From: Megalobrama amblycephala
Taxonomy: Eukaryota > Chordata > Actinopteri > Cypriniformes > Xenocyprididae
NCBI RefSeq assembly: GCF_018812025.1
Contig: NC_063049.1
Location: forward strand, 18,157,758-18,221,757
Reading direction: 5' to 3'
DNA: 64,000 nucleotides
In this document: in pieces, positions 12,566-24,834 of the stretch
How positions within the stretch are numbered: position 1 is the stretch's first letter
Layout: each line of letters opens with the position of its first letter
The notes under the pieces: model-generated
Told to the model about the DNA's origin: nothing
Databases searched by the model: none
The model's input: the letters and a program-made list of their open reading frames with translations, nothing else
Position numbers and translations under genes: made by a program

Positions 12566-14167
12566 CAGTGGGTACGGAAAGTATTCAGACCCCCTTAAAT
12601 TTTTCACTCTTTGTTATATTGCAGCCATTTGCTAAAATCATTTAAGTTCATTTTTTTCCTCATTAATGTACACACAGCACCCCATATTGACAGAAAAACA
12701 CAGAATTGTTGACATTTTTGCAGATTTATTAAAAAAGAAAAACTGAAATATCACATGGTTCCTGAGTATTCAGACCCTTTGCTCAGTATTTAGTAGAAGC
12801 ACCCTTTTGATCTAATACAGCCATGAGTCTTTTTGGGAAAGATGCAACAAGTTTTTCACACCTGGATTTGGGGATCCTCTGCCATTCCTCCTTGCAGATC
12901 CTCTCCAGTTCTGTCAGGTTGGATGGTAAACGTTGGTGGACAGACATTTTTAGGTCTCTCCAGAGATGCTCAATTGGGTTTAAGTCAGGGCTCTGGCTGG
13001 GCCATTCAAGAACAGTCACAGAGTTGCAGTGAAGCCATTCCTTCGTTATTTTAGCTGTGTGCTTAGGGTCATTGTCTTGTTGGAAGGTAAACCTGAGCAA
13101 GGTCCTGAGCACTCTGGAGAAGGTTTTCGTCCAGGATATCCCTGTACTTGGCCGCATTCATCGTTCCCTCGATTGCAACCAGTCGTCCTGTCCCTGCAGC
13201 TGAAAAACACCCCCACAGCATGATGCTGCCACCACCATGCTTCACTGTTGGGACTATATTGGACAGGTGATGAGCAGTGCCTGGTTTTCTCCACACATAT
13301 CGCTTAGAATTAAGGCCAAAAAGTTCTATTTTGGTCTCATCAGACCAGAGAATCTTTTTTCTCACCATCTTGGCAAACTCCATGTGGGCTTTCATATGTC
13401 TTGCACTGAGGAGAGGCTTCCGTCAGGCCACTCTGTCATAAAGCCCCGACTGGTGGAGGGCTGCAGTGATGGTTGACTTTCTACAACTTTCTCCCATCTC
13501 CCGACTGCATCTCTGGAGCTCAGCCAGAGTGATCTTTGGGTTCTTCTTTACCTCTCTCACCAAGGCTCTTCTCCCCCGATAGCTCAGTTTGGCCGGACGT
13601 CCAGCTCTAGGAAGGGTTCTGGTCATCCCAAACGTCTTCCATTTAAGGATTATGGAGGCCACTGTGCTCTTAGGAACCTTAAGTGCAGCAGAAATTTTTT
13701 TGTAACCTTGGCCAGATCTGTGCCTTGCCACAATTCTGTCTCTGAGCTCTTCAGGCAGTTCCTTTGACCTCATGATTCTCATTTTCTCTGACATGCACTG
13801 TGAGCTGTAAGGTCTTAGACAGGTGTGTGGCTTTCCTAATCAAGTCCAATCAGTATAATCAAACACAGCTGGACTCAAATGAAGGTGTAGAACCATCTCA
13901 AGGATGATCAGAAGAAATGGACAGCACCTGAGTTAAATATATGAGTGTCACAGCAAAGGGTCTGAATACTTATGACCATGTGATATTTCAGTTTTTCTTT
14001 TTTAATAAATCTGCAAAAATGTCAACAATTCTGTGTTTTTCTGTCAAATGGGGTGCTGTGTGTACATTAATGAGGAAAAAAGTGAACTTAAATGATTTTA
14101 GCAAATGGCTGCAATATAACAAAGACTGAAAAATTTAAGGGGGTCTGAATACTTTCCGTACCCACTG
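12566..14167 (-). mobile_element. Tc1-like DNA transposon, 1602 bp, full length but decayed
   Basis: Termini CAGTGGGTACGGAAAGTATT and its inverse match over the terminal stretch, and each end is flanked by TA, the Tc1/mariner target duplication. The inner 1 kb encodes one transposase on the minus strand. Length and layout are typical of fish Tc1 elements. Both ends look intact while the gene is broken, so the copy is probably non-autonomous and at most mobilisable in trans. Confidence 0.95.
12783..13794 (-). pseudogene. Tc1-like transposase pseudogene
   Basis: Reading minus-strand from 13794, the N-terminal part holds the paired helix-turn-helix region (LPEELRDRIVARHRSGQGYK) up to LYDRVA. 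It then meets a stop codon near 13423, where the frame continues [13 protein letters not shown]; the TGA probably arose from CGA. The catalytic part has LWSDETK (first Asp), [11 protein letters not shown] (second Asp) and LNPIEHLW (Glu), a DD34E arrangement. A frameshift near 13080-13110 separates the first Asp from the other two. About 337 codons are spanned, close to the usual Tc1 transposase length. The protein cannot be made whole from this copy. Confidence 0.93.
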
Positions 14168-14397
14168 TATTATTAATGCAAATGGAATGTACACAGGTTT
14201 GTTCTTGGTGGATCTACTATTATACGCTTATGCTGCAGCTCCTGCTGAATTCTCAGAGCATAAAATTAATGGAAACATGCTGCTGCTAGAGAGATGGAGA
14301 CCCCCGTAGCAGGTGGTGCTGGGGAGGTGGAGTATGAATTTGCATAACGTGCATAGTTAGTGTATTCATTTGGATGTGTTGTGTTATAAAGGGAATA

Positions 14398-14565
14398 TAT
14401 ATAATAATGCGCCCTGCCACAACGCAAAAATGGTTCAAGAATGGTTTGAGGAGCACAACAACGAGTTTGAGGTTTTGACTTGGCCTCTAAATTCCCCAGA
14501 TCTCAATCGCATCTGTGGGATGTTCTGAACAAACAAGTCCGATCCATGGAGGCCCCATGTTTAAT
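14398..14565 (+). mobile_element. Short Tc1/mariner-like transposase relic
   Basis: Conceptual translation in broken frames resembles the C-terminal part of fish Tc1-like transposases (CPATTQKWFKNG, then a region resembling LWDVLNKQVRSMEAP). No termini are visible. It lies just outside the larger Tc1-like element and belongs to a different lineage. Call by pattern only. Confidence 0.5.
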
Positions 14566-16812
14566 GTTTATGGTTATACTTTCAGTACAGTGTGACAGTT
14601 TTATATTTTAAACATCTTCTCATGGTTCTAGGCCATATGTTCTATAGATTTCCATTGTAAGAATGCCATTGTATTTTTCCTTTGTTTTCATAACCTGAGG
14701 GATGAATTCTTTTTTTAGCCACAGATGCTGTCAACAGAGCTAAAATTGCATTGAAGTCATGATATTCCCGTAAAATCACATATAAATAATGTTATTATCA
14801 AAGCATCAGAAAAAGAAAATAACTGACTCGGCAGACTTATGAAGTGTCGCTTTAGGCGAACTCTGTGGCCTTTTTGACAAATGGCACTGCAAAATACTCT
14901 CCATTAGCAAGCAAATTCACTCACTGACTGTTTGTTTAGGTCCATTTTAAATTAAATTCAATGAAACAATATGAACAATCAGCAAAATCTCTGGGAGCCA
15001 GCTAAAGCAATTATGTGCTCAACACAATAAACACATGAACAATGAATGAGTGTGTTTGGAGTCTCGGGAGTGTAAATATCACTCCCCTCGTGCCCGTTGC
15101 TCTGCTGGACAGACCCCCTGATGGGCTACTGGAGCCGTCTGTACTTTTGAGGGTTTACATGGAGTTTCCCATATTAACATCAATCATTATAGTTTAGAAT
15201 GAGCACCGGCTGAAGCTTTTAAATACTGTCTTTTACACTGTTTGTGACGATTATCCAACCAACATGGCATAACAGAGATCAGACAAACAGCTCTTCTACA
15301 ATCAAAGTGAATATTCATAAACTTTAAAGCTTTACACACATATAAAGACTAGCCCATAATTTAATACAATTATGCAGCGATCAACCTGTCTTGGTACTGG
15401 CAAGAAATAATTGATTCCAGATTCAAAAACACTATACCTCTCCATGACAAATGACCCTCACATGTACACTAGACTGTCTGTAACACACACTAAAATACCT
15501 TTAAAATCATATCTATGCTAACTACATTGCCTGAAAACTATTTCTTACTCTGAGTTCTTAGGAAATGGGGGTAAAACTGGTTTGTATTGTGTTTGTGTAT
15601 GTGTTTTTTTCCTCTTTTGCTTTTTTTTTTCAAAGTAGTGTTGCAATTCAGAGTTCAGTGGAGCAGAGGCTGTGCAAGCTATCAGAAAGGAAGGGCTACG
15701 AGAGGCCAGTCCAGCCACAAAGCTGATTGTACTGCTTGCTTGCTCGTGCTCTCTCTCACTCATTCTTTTTCTCTGCCCTCTTCCCTTTATTCTACAGGTT
15801 AAACATTTACAGGCAACCTGTCAATAAATGTTCAAGCTGTTTGATAATGTGAACTTGTAGAGGTGATGCAAACCTGTCCATTGAAAGAACTATTGCACAG
15901 ACACTGAAACTGCATGGGTTGAGATTCAACAGCAGCTTCTTATCAAGTTTCCAAAATTTTTTCACACCTGCCAATGATGAGTGAATTGAGAAAATGTACA
16001 GTACCTGAAAATTCTACAAAATCTACATTTTGGAGTTCAGGGAAACCACTGTGGCTCTTTTTTTTCTACATCATAAATGACTTGTGCCAAAATGCAATAA
16101 ACGCTGCCATTTTAACTTGCGTTTGGATGCCTGGTGTTTGGGAATGCAATCATGTGAGACACTTCTGGGATGTCATTATTTGATAATAACATATTGTCTG
16201 CCATATGATGCATGATAGAAACACAAGACGGGATGACTTTACATCAGACTTTACTCAACAGAAGCTTGCTAAGCATATAGACATAACCAAACAAACCCAG
16301 AGCATGGACTCGAAAACAGACCTCAATACAAGAACAAAGATGTCTGCTATGCTGATATATGCAATGAAATTAGTCCACTGTTTCATCCAGTTATCCAGTT
16401 ACTTCCACTGTTGAGGCAGTCACATGAGATTTTTGATGTGCATCGAGGGATTTATTTGGTAAATGTGTTTCCATCATAGTTTATGTGCATGTCTTCTTAT
16501 TAGATAAAAAAAAAATTAAGTATTGTATATAAGTATTGTGGTATTCTGCCACATTTCTCACTGACACGTCCCATTTCATAAATTTGAGGCTCAAAGAAAC
16601 TCCCATGCTTCCCAATCGTATTTACAACTTTGTGGTGGTGTTCATATGCATTCAAGTCCTAAATACGATGATCTTTACGACATGACTTGAACGCACCAAG
16701 AGGCTCTCCACAAACATCACATCCTTTTGATTTTCCTGGCAAAAACATCCGAGTCACACAAAAAAGGCTTCCAGAGACAACCTAGGAAGTCGGGGAAGGT
16801 CTCATTTTTTAA
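14566..16812. other. Intergenic, no gene seen
   Basis: Unique AT-rich DNA. 14830-15140 is comparatively complex sequence without repeats. No gene supported on either strand. Confidence 0.5.
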
Positions 16813-17752
16813 AGGTGCCATCGAATTGAAAATTGAATTTACCTCGGCATAGTTGAATAACAAGAGTTCAGTACATGGAAATGACATACAGTGAGTCTCA
16901 AACTCCATTGTTTCCTCCTTCTTATATAAATCTCATTTGTTTAAAAGACCTCTGAAGAACAGGCGAATCTCAACATAATACCGACTGTTACGTAACAGTC
17001 GGGGTGTACGCCCCCAATATTTGCATATACCAGCCCATGATCGAGGCATTAGACAAGGGCAGCCAGTATTAACATCTGGATCTGTGCACAGCTGAATCAT
17101 CAGACTAGGTAAGCAAGCAAGGACAACAGTGAAAAATGGCAGATGGAGCGATAATAACTGACATGATCCGTGATAACATGATATTTTTAGTGATATTTGT
17201 AAATTGTCTTTCTAAATGTTTCGTTAGCATGTTGCTGTTAAATGTGGTTAAAGTTACCATTGTTTCTTACTGTATTCAAGGAGACAAGAGCCGTCGCTAT
17301 TTTCATTTTTAAACACTTGCAGTCTGTATAATTCATAAACACAACTTTATTCTTTATAAATCTCTCCAACAGTGTGTAATGTTAGCTTTAGCCACGGAGC
17401 ACTATCAAACTCATTCAGAATCAAATGTAAACATCCAAATAAATACCATACTTACGCAATTAGACATGCTGCATGACGAACACTTTGTAAAGATCCATTT
17501 TGAGGGTTATATTAGCTGTGTGAACTTTGTTTATGCAATGATAGTGTCGAGAGCTCAGGAGGGGGTGGAGAGCGCAATCAATTAAAGGGGCCGCAGCCTG
17601 AATCGGCGCATTTCTAATTATGCCTCAAAATAGGCAGTTAAAAAAATTTAAAAAAAAATCTTTGGGGTATTTTGAGCTGCAACTTCACAGACACATTCAG
17701 GGGACACCTTAGACTTATATTACATCTTGTAAAAAAACGTTCAATGGCACCT
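16813..17752. mobile_element. AGGTGCC TTAA element, copy 1
   Basis: TTAA borders AGGTGCC and GGCACCT. Internal landmarks are shared by five copies in the window: AAATTGAATTTACCTCGGCA, ACAGTGAGTCTCAAACTCC, CGTACACCCC near CCAATATTTGCATA, and CAGACACATTCAGGGG near the right end. About 940 bp, no intact gene. TTAA duplication suggests a piggyBac- or Kolobok-type mobiliser. Confidence 0.88.
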
Positions 17753-18135
17753 TTAAGTTTCGTTACTAGTTGTTCACACATTGTCAATAAAAAAACGATT
17801 AATACATGAAATTTCTTACATATAGCCCCTTTAAGGGAGCATTCTATTTTATCATTTTGCATTATGGGAATGTTACTTTTGAATGGTCTCTGAATATTTT
17901 GCAACAAATGGTAGCATTTACAAAATGTTAGACAAACATACAACTACATTTCTGTGTGAAAATTGTGTCTACACAAATTTCTTATACAGTGTATGATAAC
18001 GGAAGTGCTTTTTTCATATTTGTAACTGTGATGTCTGTTGTTGGTTTTTTTTAGAAATGTGTCTTAGTCTTAGTTCCTGGTCATATCATGTGATTCCTTG
18101 TTCCCCTCATGTGGTCCAGTCATGTGTCATGTTAT

Positions 18136-18425
18136 GGCAGGAACACACCACACCGACGGTCGGCCAGTTTTTGTTCATCAGCCGACTAAGTTTTCTCAGT
18201 GTGACCATCTGATCATTCTGATTGGCTGTTCAGCTACTGCCACCTGCTGGTTCGGAAAGGCATTTCATCTCACGCAGGCGCAGAACTGACGTGCTACTTG
18301 GCGGTCGGCTGTTTAGCGTTGGTTTGGTATGTCAGGACAACTTTGGACACAGACGCTGCCGACGTGAGCCAACCCCGCAGTCTGCTTTCGTCGGCACTAG
18401 TTCGTCGGCTTGGTGTGTTCTGGCC
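18136..18425. mobile_element. Small TIR element (GGCAGGAACACACC), copy 1
   Basis: Termini GGCAGGAACACACC and GTGTGTTCTGGCC are inverted repeats. The interior is GC-rich and full of GTCGGC/GCCGAC words. It sits inside the upstream LTR fragment and is related to the element at 58062-58440. Size and a possible 3-bp target duplication suggest a Harbinger-like non-autonomous element, which is an inference. Confidence 0.65.
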
Positions 18426-18628
18426 TTTAGGTGTGTTTGACTTCATGCAGCGCTGTGCAGACCGATCAGCATCTGAATTCCTTGAAGCAGCGCATGCCAG
18501 TTAGAAATTATTTCCGACTTGAGACAGTGCCAATGGCATGTGATTGTGATGTCTGGCATCAAAGTACCATGAGAGCAATTCCAGAGCAGTCAGACTTAGT
18601 GACTTTCTTAGTTACCTTATGCCTGAGA

Positions 18629-19231
18629 TCAATTTCCCAGGGACTTTGGCTCAATATATAGACTATGCCTTACTCCTGAGAGACTCATCATTTACTGTGG
18701 GTTTTGCGAACGAGGAGCCCCACAATCCCACAGTATCCACTACACCAGTGTGTGGGCCGCATACACTTCCCCCGAGGTGGCAGCGACCCCTACAGCTCCT
18801 CCCAAGGCAGCAGTGTCCACTGGTGAAAACTCTGCCCCCCGTTGTTCCACGATCCAGGCCTGCCACTGCTTCATGGTCCTGGTCCACCATTGCTCCACAG
18901 CCCAGGTCCACTACTGCACCATGACCCACTGCTCCATGGGCCTGCTGTGGAGCAGTGGGTCATGGTGCAGTAGTGGACCTGGGCTGCCACGAAGCAGTGG
19001 CAGGCCTGGATCGTGGAACAACGGGGCAGAGTTTTCACCAGTGGACACTGCTGCCTTGGGAGGAGCTGTTGGGGTCACTGCCACCTCTGGGGAAGTGTAT
19101 GCGGCCCACACACTGGTGTAGTGGATATTGTGGGATTGTGGGGCTCCTCGTCCACAAAACCCACAGTAAATGATGAGTCTCTCAGAAGTAAGGCATAGTC
19201 TATATGTTGAGCCAAAGTCCCTGGGAAATTT
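18629..19231. repeat. Long near-perfect inverted repeat (arms about 300 bp)
   Basis: The arm starting CCCAGGGACTTTGGCTC at about 18632 reappears inverted, ending GAGCCAAAGTCCCTGGG at about 19227; the centre is near 18940. The match includes GGCATAGTC/GACTATGCC, the CCACAATCCCACAG segment and the GCAGTGGGTCATGG segment. A transcript would fold into a long hairpin. It lies in the LTR-element interior. Confidence 0.85.
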
Positions 19232-19718
19232 CTCCATGGCCCATGCTTGTCTCTGCTCCATGGCCCAAGTCCACCACTGCACCATGACCCACTGCTCCAC
19301 AGCCCTGGCCTGCCTCTGCTCCACTGCCCAGGCCTGCCATTGCTCCATGGCCCATGCCCGCCTCTGCTCCACAGCCCAGGTCAGCCATTGTTCCACAATC
19401 CTTTTCCTGTTCCCCTTCATGGGCCTGGCCCTCCACCCTGCCCCCTGGACCATCCTCCTCGACTCTTTGTGTATCATTATGTTGTCTGGAGCCACCTTTA
19501 GAGGGGGGGATCTGTCATCTCTTTTGATGGTTTTGTTCATGTCTTTTAATTAGAAATTTGTCTTAGTCTTAGTTCCTGGTCATGTCATGTGATTCCCTGT
19601 TCCCCTCATGTGGTCCTGTCATGAGCTTCCCCTGTTCATATGTCATGTTGATTGGTTCCTTTGTTTCATGTGTCATGTTCCCATTGGTTGTTCGCTGTTC
19701 TCTGTTCATGTATTTAAA

Positions 19719-19833
19719 AGGCTTGTTCGACTTGAAGCAGCACTGCACAGACCAATCAGTGTATGACGTCAAAGTACAGGAAGAGTTATACACTGATCAG
19801 TCTGTACAGCACTGTTTCAAGTCGAACAAGCCT
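19719..19833. repeat. Hairpin inside the downstream LTR
   Basis: AGGCTTGTTCGACTTGAAGC at the left matches inverted CAAGTCGAACAAGCCT at the right, with arms of about 45 bp and few mismatches. The loop region contains TGACGTCA, a CRE-like octamer. Confidence 0.8.
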
Positions 19834-20080
19834 AAACCCTCTTGGTTGTCATGTCTATTGGTCGGATATTATAGTAAGTTGCTGTTATGCTGTTTCCATG
19901 CTTCTGTGTTCCATGTGTCAGGCCATTGTTTATTGTCAAGTTCGTAGTGTGTTAGTTCATTTTGTTTCATGTCAAGATGAGTTTATGTTTTGTTTCACGG
20001 CTTTGGATCTTCACTATTGTAAATAAACTGCACTTGAGTTCTCTTCACCATCGTATTTGCTCCATGTCCATGTCATCACT

Positions 20081-21824
20081 TTTTTGGCTTACATTGTCTT
20101 GTTTTGATGATTTTTAGGTGGGAAAAAAACTTTAGGTAGCTCACGTAATTATACAATAATGTTTTATAATGCTTTAATATTGTTACCAGCAAACTGGCAC
20201 ATAATTATTTATATTATATATATTATTTACTCACTAAAGCCATTTTTTTACTCACATTTAGCTCTTAGCTTACCACGTATCTATCTAATGTTATTCCAGT
20301 CATTAGTTTGGTTATTTTTAAATGGTGTGAGAAACTCATTGGATTGTTAGAGTCTAGAGATGGGTTAATGTGCCTTGTGCCAGCAACACACCAGCAGCCA
20401 CAGCTGGGTTAGATGGAGGCTGTTTCTTTCCTACACAGCTGTGCACTGAACTGACCAGGGCGCCCATCGCATTTGCCCTTTAAAAACCGCACTGGACCAA
20501 ATCTCTCTCTCTCTCTCTCTCCCTCTCTCTGTCTTGCATACCCACTTGACAAACATACAGTTTCTCTGCCAGTCTAGTGCGGCCTTGAAACTCCTCTCTA
20601 AAAATACTATTAGCAACAAAATACAAGGATTATATAAAAGCATGAGTATAAATGTATAAATATAAAGTGCATAATGAATGTATTGATATTTGCCGTTTCA
20701 GAGTTGCAGTTTCCTCAGGGAGTGGCGAACCAGAGCAGCCGGGACGCTCTTTAAAGTGGTGCGCTGGGATGTGGGAATGTGCGCTTTTGGGCCGGAGTGC
20801 TGAGCGATGCAAGTGATTCTGGCTTTCACTCATATAACATCACTGATCAGTCCCACTCAGGCTATACCTTTAATTTCCAGAACTTTCCACAGGCATTCAT
20901 AGACTGTAATATTACTGTGTTAGAGGATTAGTTCATCACAATTTATCCTTTTAAGTTTCGGGTTATTTCTGTTAATCTCTTCTCTCAGCCTTTCCCCTCT
21001 CCTTCAATCTCTTGTTCAAACTTCCCTTCATGTTATTTTATAATGCCTTTGAATTTTTTTTTTTTTTTGTCTCATTTTCTTTCCCTTCTTTACTCCTCTC
21101 TAAAGTATAATTTGTCCAGGAAGGGTGTTTCTGTGAAGATAAAAGATATGTTGACTGAAACGTAGGAGACAATACTATTAGTCATTATTATAACTTCTGA
21201 TTAAATTGCAATTCCGGTGAATTCTGTTGTTCCTACAGAAGTATTAAAACTAGCGTGATTGAACCCCCGCTGTTGACTTTTGAAATCCGCAAAGATCACA
21301 GGGCGATGTTTTGGTTTCAGTGCATCTGTACACTGGTCACTGATTGCGCTTGCCTGTTTTAAATCGTAACTGATGACAAATTGCGGCTGAGGTGGGACTG
21401 TTAGCACACGCTAGCACAAGAGTACCAATGAGTTCCAACGGCTGCATGGGAGTTGCCATTATTACTTCCTTCAGATTTAATCTTTTTGTGAACATGAAGT
21501 TTGTTCAATGAGTCCCCTCCACTTTCCTTCCTATTGTGAATTCGACTTTCAATTGTGAGTCTGCAAAGAACACCTCCACCCATATCTATATGCGGAAATA
21601 AAAGTTTGATCATTTATAGATATCCAAAAATATAAGTGGATTTTTCCACTCCTTTTAGTCCGATAGAACAATTAATAGGATAGCTGTTCTTAATTCACTT
21701 GCGATTTTTTTTTACATTTTTGCCCATACAATGAAAGTCGGTGTGGACCAATGTTGTTTTGGACACTATTGATATTCATACATACTATTAAAAAAAAAAA
21801 AATTAAAAAAACATTCTTCAAAAT
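20081..21824. other. Intergenic, no gene seen
   Basis: AT-rich unique DNA with a (CT)n run near 20500-20530 and a poly-T near 21055. No splice-coherent coding segment was recognised on either strand. Confidence 0.6.
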
Positions 21825-22202
21825 ACACTACTGTTCAAAAATTTTGGTTGGTACGAGTTTTTTTTTTTTTTTTTTTGAAAGAGGTCTAATGCTCACAAAG
21901 GCTGAATTTATTTGATAAAAATACCGTAAAAAGGTAATGTTATGAAACATTTTTGCAGTTCAAAACAACTTAATATTATATTAAAATGTAATTTATTCCT
22001 GTGCTTGCAAAGCTGAATTTTCTGCATAATTGTCCTTCAGAAATCATATGCTGATTTGGTGCTGAAGAAACATTTCTTATTATTATCCATGTTGAAAACA
22101 TTTGTGTTGGAAACTGTTATACAGTTTTTCTCAAAAATTCTTTGAAAGGTAGAAAGAAATCTATATATAAAAATATATAAAAGTATTTGAATAGTAGTGT
22201 AT
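21825..22202. mobile_element. TACACTACTG-ended repeat, uninterrupted copy
   Basis: The left end TACACTACTGTTCAAAA and right end TTTGAATAGTAGTGTA are inverted. Interior words (GGCTGAATTTATTTGATAAA, AAGCTGAATTTTCTGCAT) are shared with the interrupted copies at 40133, 44668 and 57235. It serves as the reference unbroken copy here. Confidence 0.75.
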
Positions 22203-23391
22203 CTCCCTTTTTGTTCCACAGAAGAAAATTAGTCAGTTCAAATATATAATAGCAGGACATAGAGCACGATTTACTAACTGATTGTTGCTAAACAACATAA
22301 TAAGGAAATAACAATAAATCACATATGTGACTAAATATTAGCCAGCAGTAAATATCCCGATCTCTATCACTCGTCTAATTTTGTGTTTATGTAAATCCGC
22401 TCTTTGTCCCTTACTCTCACCTTTCAAACCTTGCCTCAGACGAATGCACTATGGGAAAATTTACTGTAAGGCACTGGATATATACACAAACCATGAGGAC
22501 AGAAAATGTGTCATGAATCAAGTTGTGGTGTTTCTTGGAAAACCCTGAATGATATAAGCTCTCTCTGAGAGCAACAAACAGTCAGTCTGCTTTAAGGTGT
22601 ATGTGTGTACACTGATGTGTGAGTGTGCATTCATTGCAGTGTGGTATTTTTGTCCATTATAGCGCTAAGTGAGCATGTCTGTGGTAAGACAGTGTTTACC
22701 TGTGGTCAGATTAGCTATACTGCAGGCCTGTGGGTCTCCCTCTGTATATAGCTGAGACAGGGAATGTGAGGGGACCTGAAGACAGATAGGGAAGAGGTTA
22801 AAATTAGCAAAAAAAGGACCACTATGTTGCTGTGCTGATCATAAACAGCATTTAACAGTCCAGGCGGAGATGTGGCCGTGATAATGAACTGATTCATCGT
22901 CAGTGTGTGCTAATGGCTTACTAAAGACGGCAACTGAGACAGAGTTGTGGAATGACAGACTTTTAAGGAATGATGAAGGGATGTTGCAGTAATCCTCTGG
23001 TGTCCACTAAATCATTAAACTGAGGAAATAACCAGGTACATTTAACCACAAACTGACTATATCCTGTAGCAGTAGGCTCAGGGCCATTGCTAATGGGGTG
23101 AAAGGTGGGAATCATTCTAGGGGCCCACAGATCCAAGGATGCCACAATATTTCCAGTAGGATCGCTGTAGGATCTAGTGTAGTTAATTCAATGTATTTGA
23201 AGCTACAATAAAAAGAATGAATCGACACATCAGGCAAGAGATGTTTATGTAGTGAGCGAGTCATATTGTCAGGAAAGAAACAAAAATTTGTTCACCATAA
23301 AGGACAAGAAAGGAAGGAAAATGAGAAAAAAAGCCATTTAGAGACACAACGACTTTAATGTGTGGGGTCATACTTACCCCAAGTATTTTAA

Positions 23392-24463
23392 AGGCACAAT
23401 ATGTAATTTTTCGCCACTAGAGGTCGCCTATTCAAAACAAAGGCGTAGCTTGATGACGCTGAGATTGAGCAGAATCATGGGAAATGTCGTCTTCACCTCA
23501 CAGCCGGTGGAAAAGACTCGAGCAGAAATGTATGTGGGGTAATGCAGTGCTGTTTATCATATTAGATATATTTGAGTGTTGGAAATGATGTTGTAACGTT
23601 ACTATGTGCGTTTGCTCAGCAAAGCTAGATCAATATTAGAATATCATTAATAAATGCTGGATGGCTTGTGTTGATAAATGGCATGCAATTCATTTTAAAA
23701 CATTGTATGACAGAGAAAATGCTGCACTGTTACTAAAAATAAAGCTGCATCTGATTATGCTATGTTAGCTACTTGACAAAATAGTGTTTTTCTCTGAGGC
23801 ATGGTAAAGCGTGGTACTCACAGAAAATCAAGAAAACTAGATTTAAACAATAAGACTAAATGTGTTGAGCTATATAACAATTAGTTTTCTGTCTATAAAT
23901 GTATCCAAACAGTTGTTCCCTTGTCTAATAAAACACATAATATATTGAAGCGTCTTTGGTGTTTACATTGTTTCTACAATACTCTTAAAAGTGCTGGGTT
24001 AAAAACAACCCAAGTTGGGTTAAATATGGACAAACCCAGCAGGTTGGGTTAAAGGGCACCTATTATGCCCTCTTTCACAAGATGTAATATAAGTCTCTGG
24101 TCTGGTCAAGTTTCAGCTTAAAATAACCCACAAATTTGCCGGGTGAGCAAAAACATGCCTTTTACTATAGTAATATATTGCTGGCTAAAAAAATTAATCC
24201 AAAATTGGTTGAAAAAAAATGGCTGGGTGAAAACAACCCAATCCCTGGGTTTGTCCATATTTAACCCAGCATTTTTTAGTGTGAATATAAAACCGGAAAT
24301 CAAGGGTAAGGCAGGTATGATGTCATTGATAGCGATGCATGGACACCGTCCGTGTTTTTTAAACATTCTTGGAAACATCTGGGAAAATGTACACAAGTCA
24401 ACAAAATATATAACACTGTTCTAGTGGTTTTTGGATATTTTAATCCAAAAATCTTACATATTC
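23392..24463. mobile_element. AGGCACAATATG element with inner insertions
   Basis: TTAA precedes AGGCACAATATGTAA. The inverse words TTACATATT occur near 24452, where the right end is cut by the next repeat. It contains the element at 23980-24283. Confidence 0.55.
23980..24283. mobile_element. MITE with GCTGGGTTAAAAACAACCCA core
   Basis: ACTCTTAAAAGTGCTGGGTT at the left and AACCCAGCATTTTTTAGTG at the right are inverted ends. A fragment of another family (GGGCACCTATTATGCCC, 24052-24125) sits within. Confidence 0.65.
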
Positions 24464-24464
24464 C

Positions 24465-24704
24465 CCCAGTTTCACAGACAATGCTTAAGATAGTCCTAGA
24501 CTAAAATGTATATTGTAGCCATTTTAACTGAAAGCAACTTGCACTGACATATCTTAAAATATGTCAGTGCCATTGTTTTGTCTCAAGATGCACACCAGTA
24601 ATGTTTTTTTCTAGGGCATGTTTATAAAGGCTACTTACTGTAAATGCTCTAATTAAACTAAGGCCTAATCCTGGCTTAGTCTAAGCCCTGTCTGTCAAAC
24701 CGGG
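24465..24704. mobile_element. 240-bp MITE with CCCAGTTTCACAGAC ends
   Basis: CCCAGTTTCACAGAC and GTCTGTCAAACCGGG are inverted ends. The element carries an internal palindrome at 24541-24570 with GCACTGACATAT arms. Confidence 0.75.
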
Positions 24705-24834
24705 CCATAATGGCTTTAATATATGACAAATTACTCAACATTTTATTTCCTATTTGCTCACACTGCCCCTTCTGACCAATATCTTAAATATTAGGACAAA
24801 ATATGACTTTTAGATGTTTATATATTTGACTTAA

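Larger units (their letters stand above)
18028..20078 (+). mobile_element. Degenerate LTR retrotransposon remnant
   Basis: A 566-bp LTR-like unit at 19513-20078 begins TGTCATCTC and ends GTCATCA, and follows a polypurine tract (GAGGGGGGGA). A partial copy of the same unit (about 18028-18480, sharing GTCTTAGTCTTAGTTCCTGG) lies upstream and is split by another transposon at 18136. Between them is low-complexity Cys/His/Pro-codon-rich DNA in a long inverted repeat. No reverse transcriptase, integrase or intact gag was seen. The arrangement fits a Ty3/Gypsy-type remnant, but the superfamily is inferred. Confidence 0.6.

Noticed and set aside
18911..19540. 209-codon open frame rich in Trp, Glu and Gln on the minus strand
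   Set aside because: It is the antisense of low-complexity hairpin DNA in a retroelement remnant, repeats on both strands, and has no recognisable domain.
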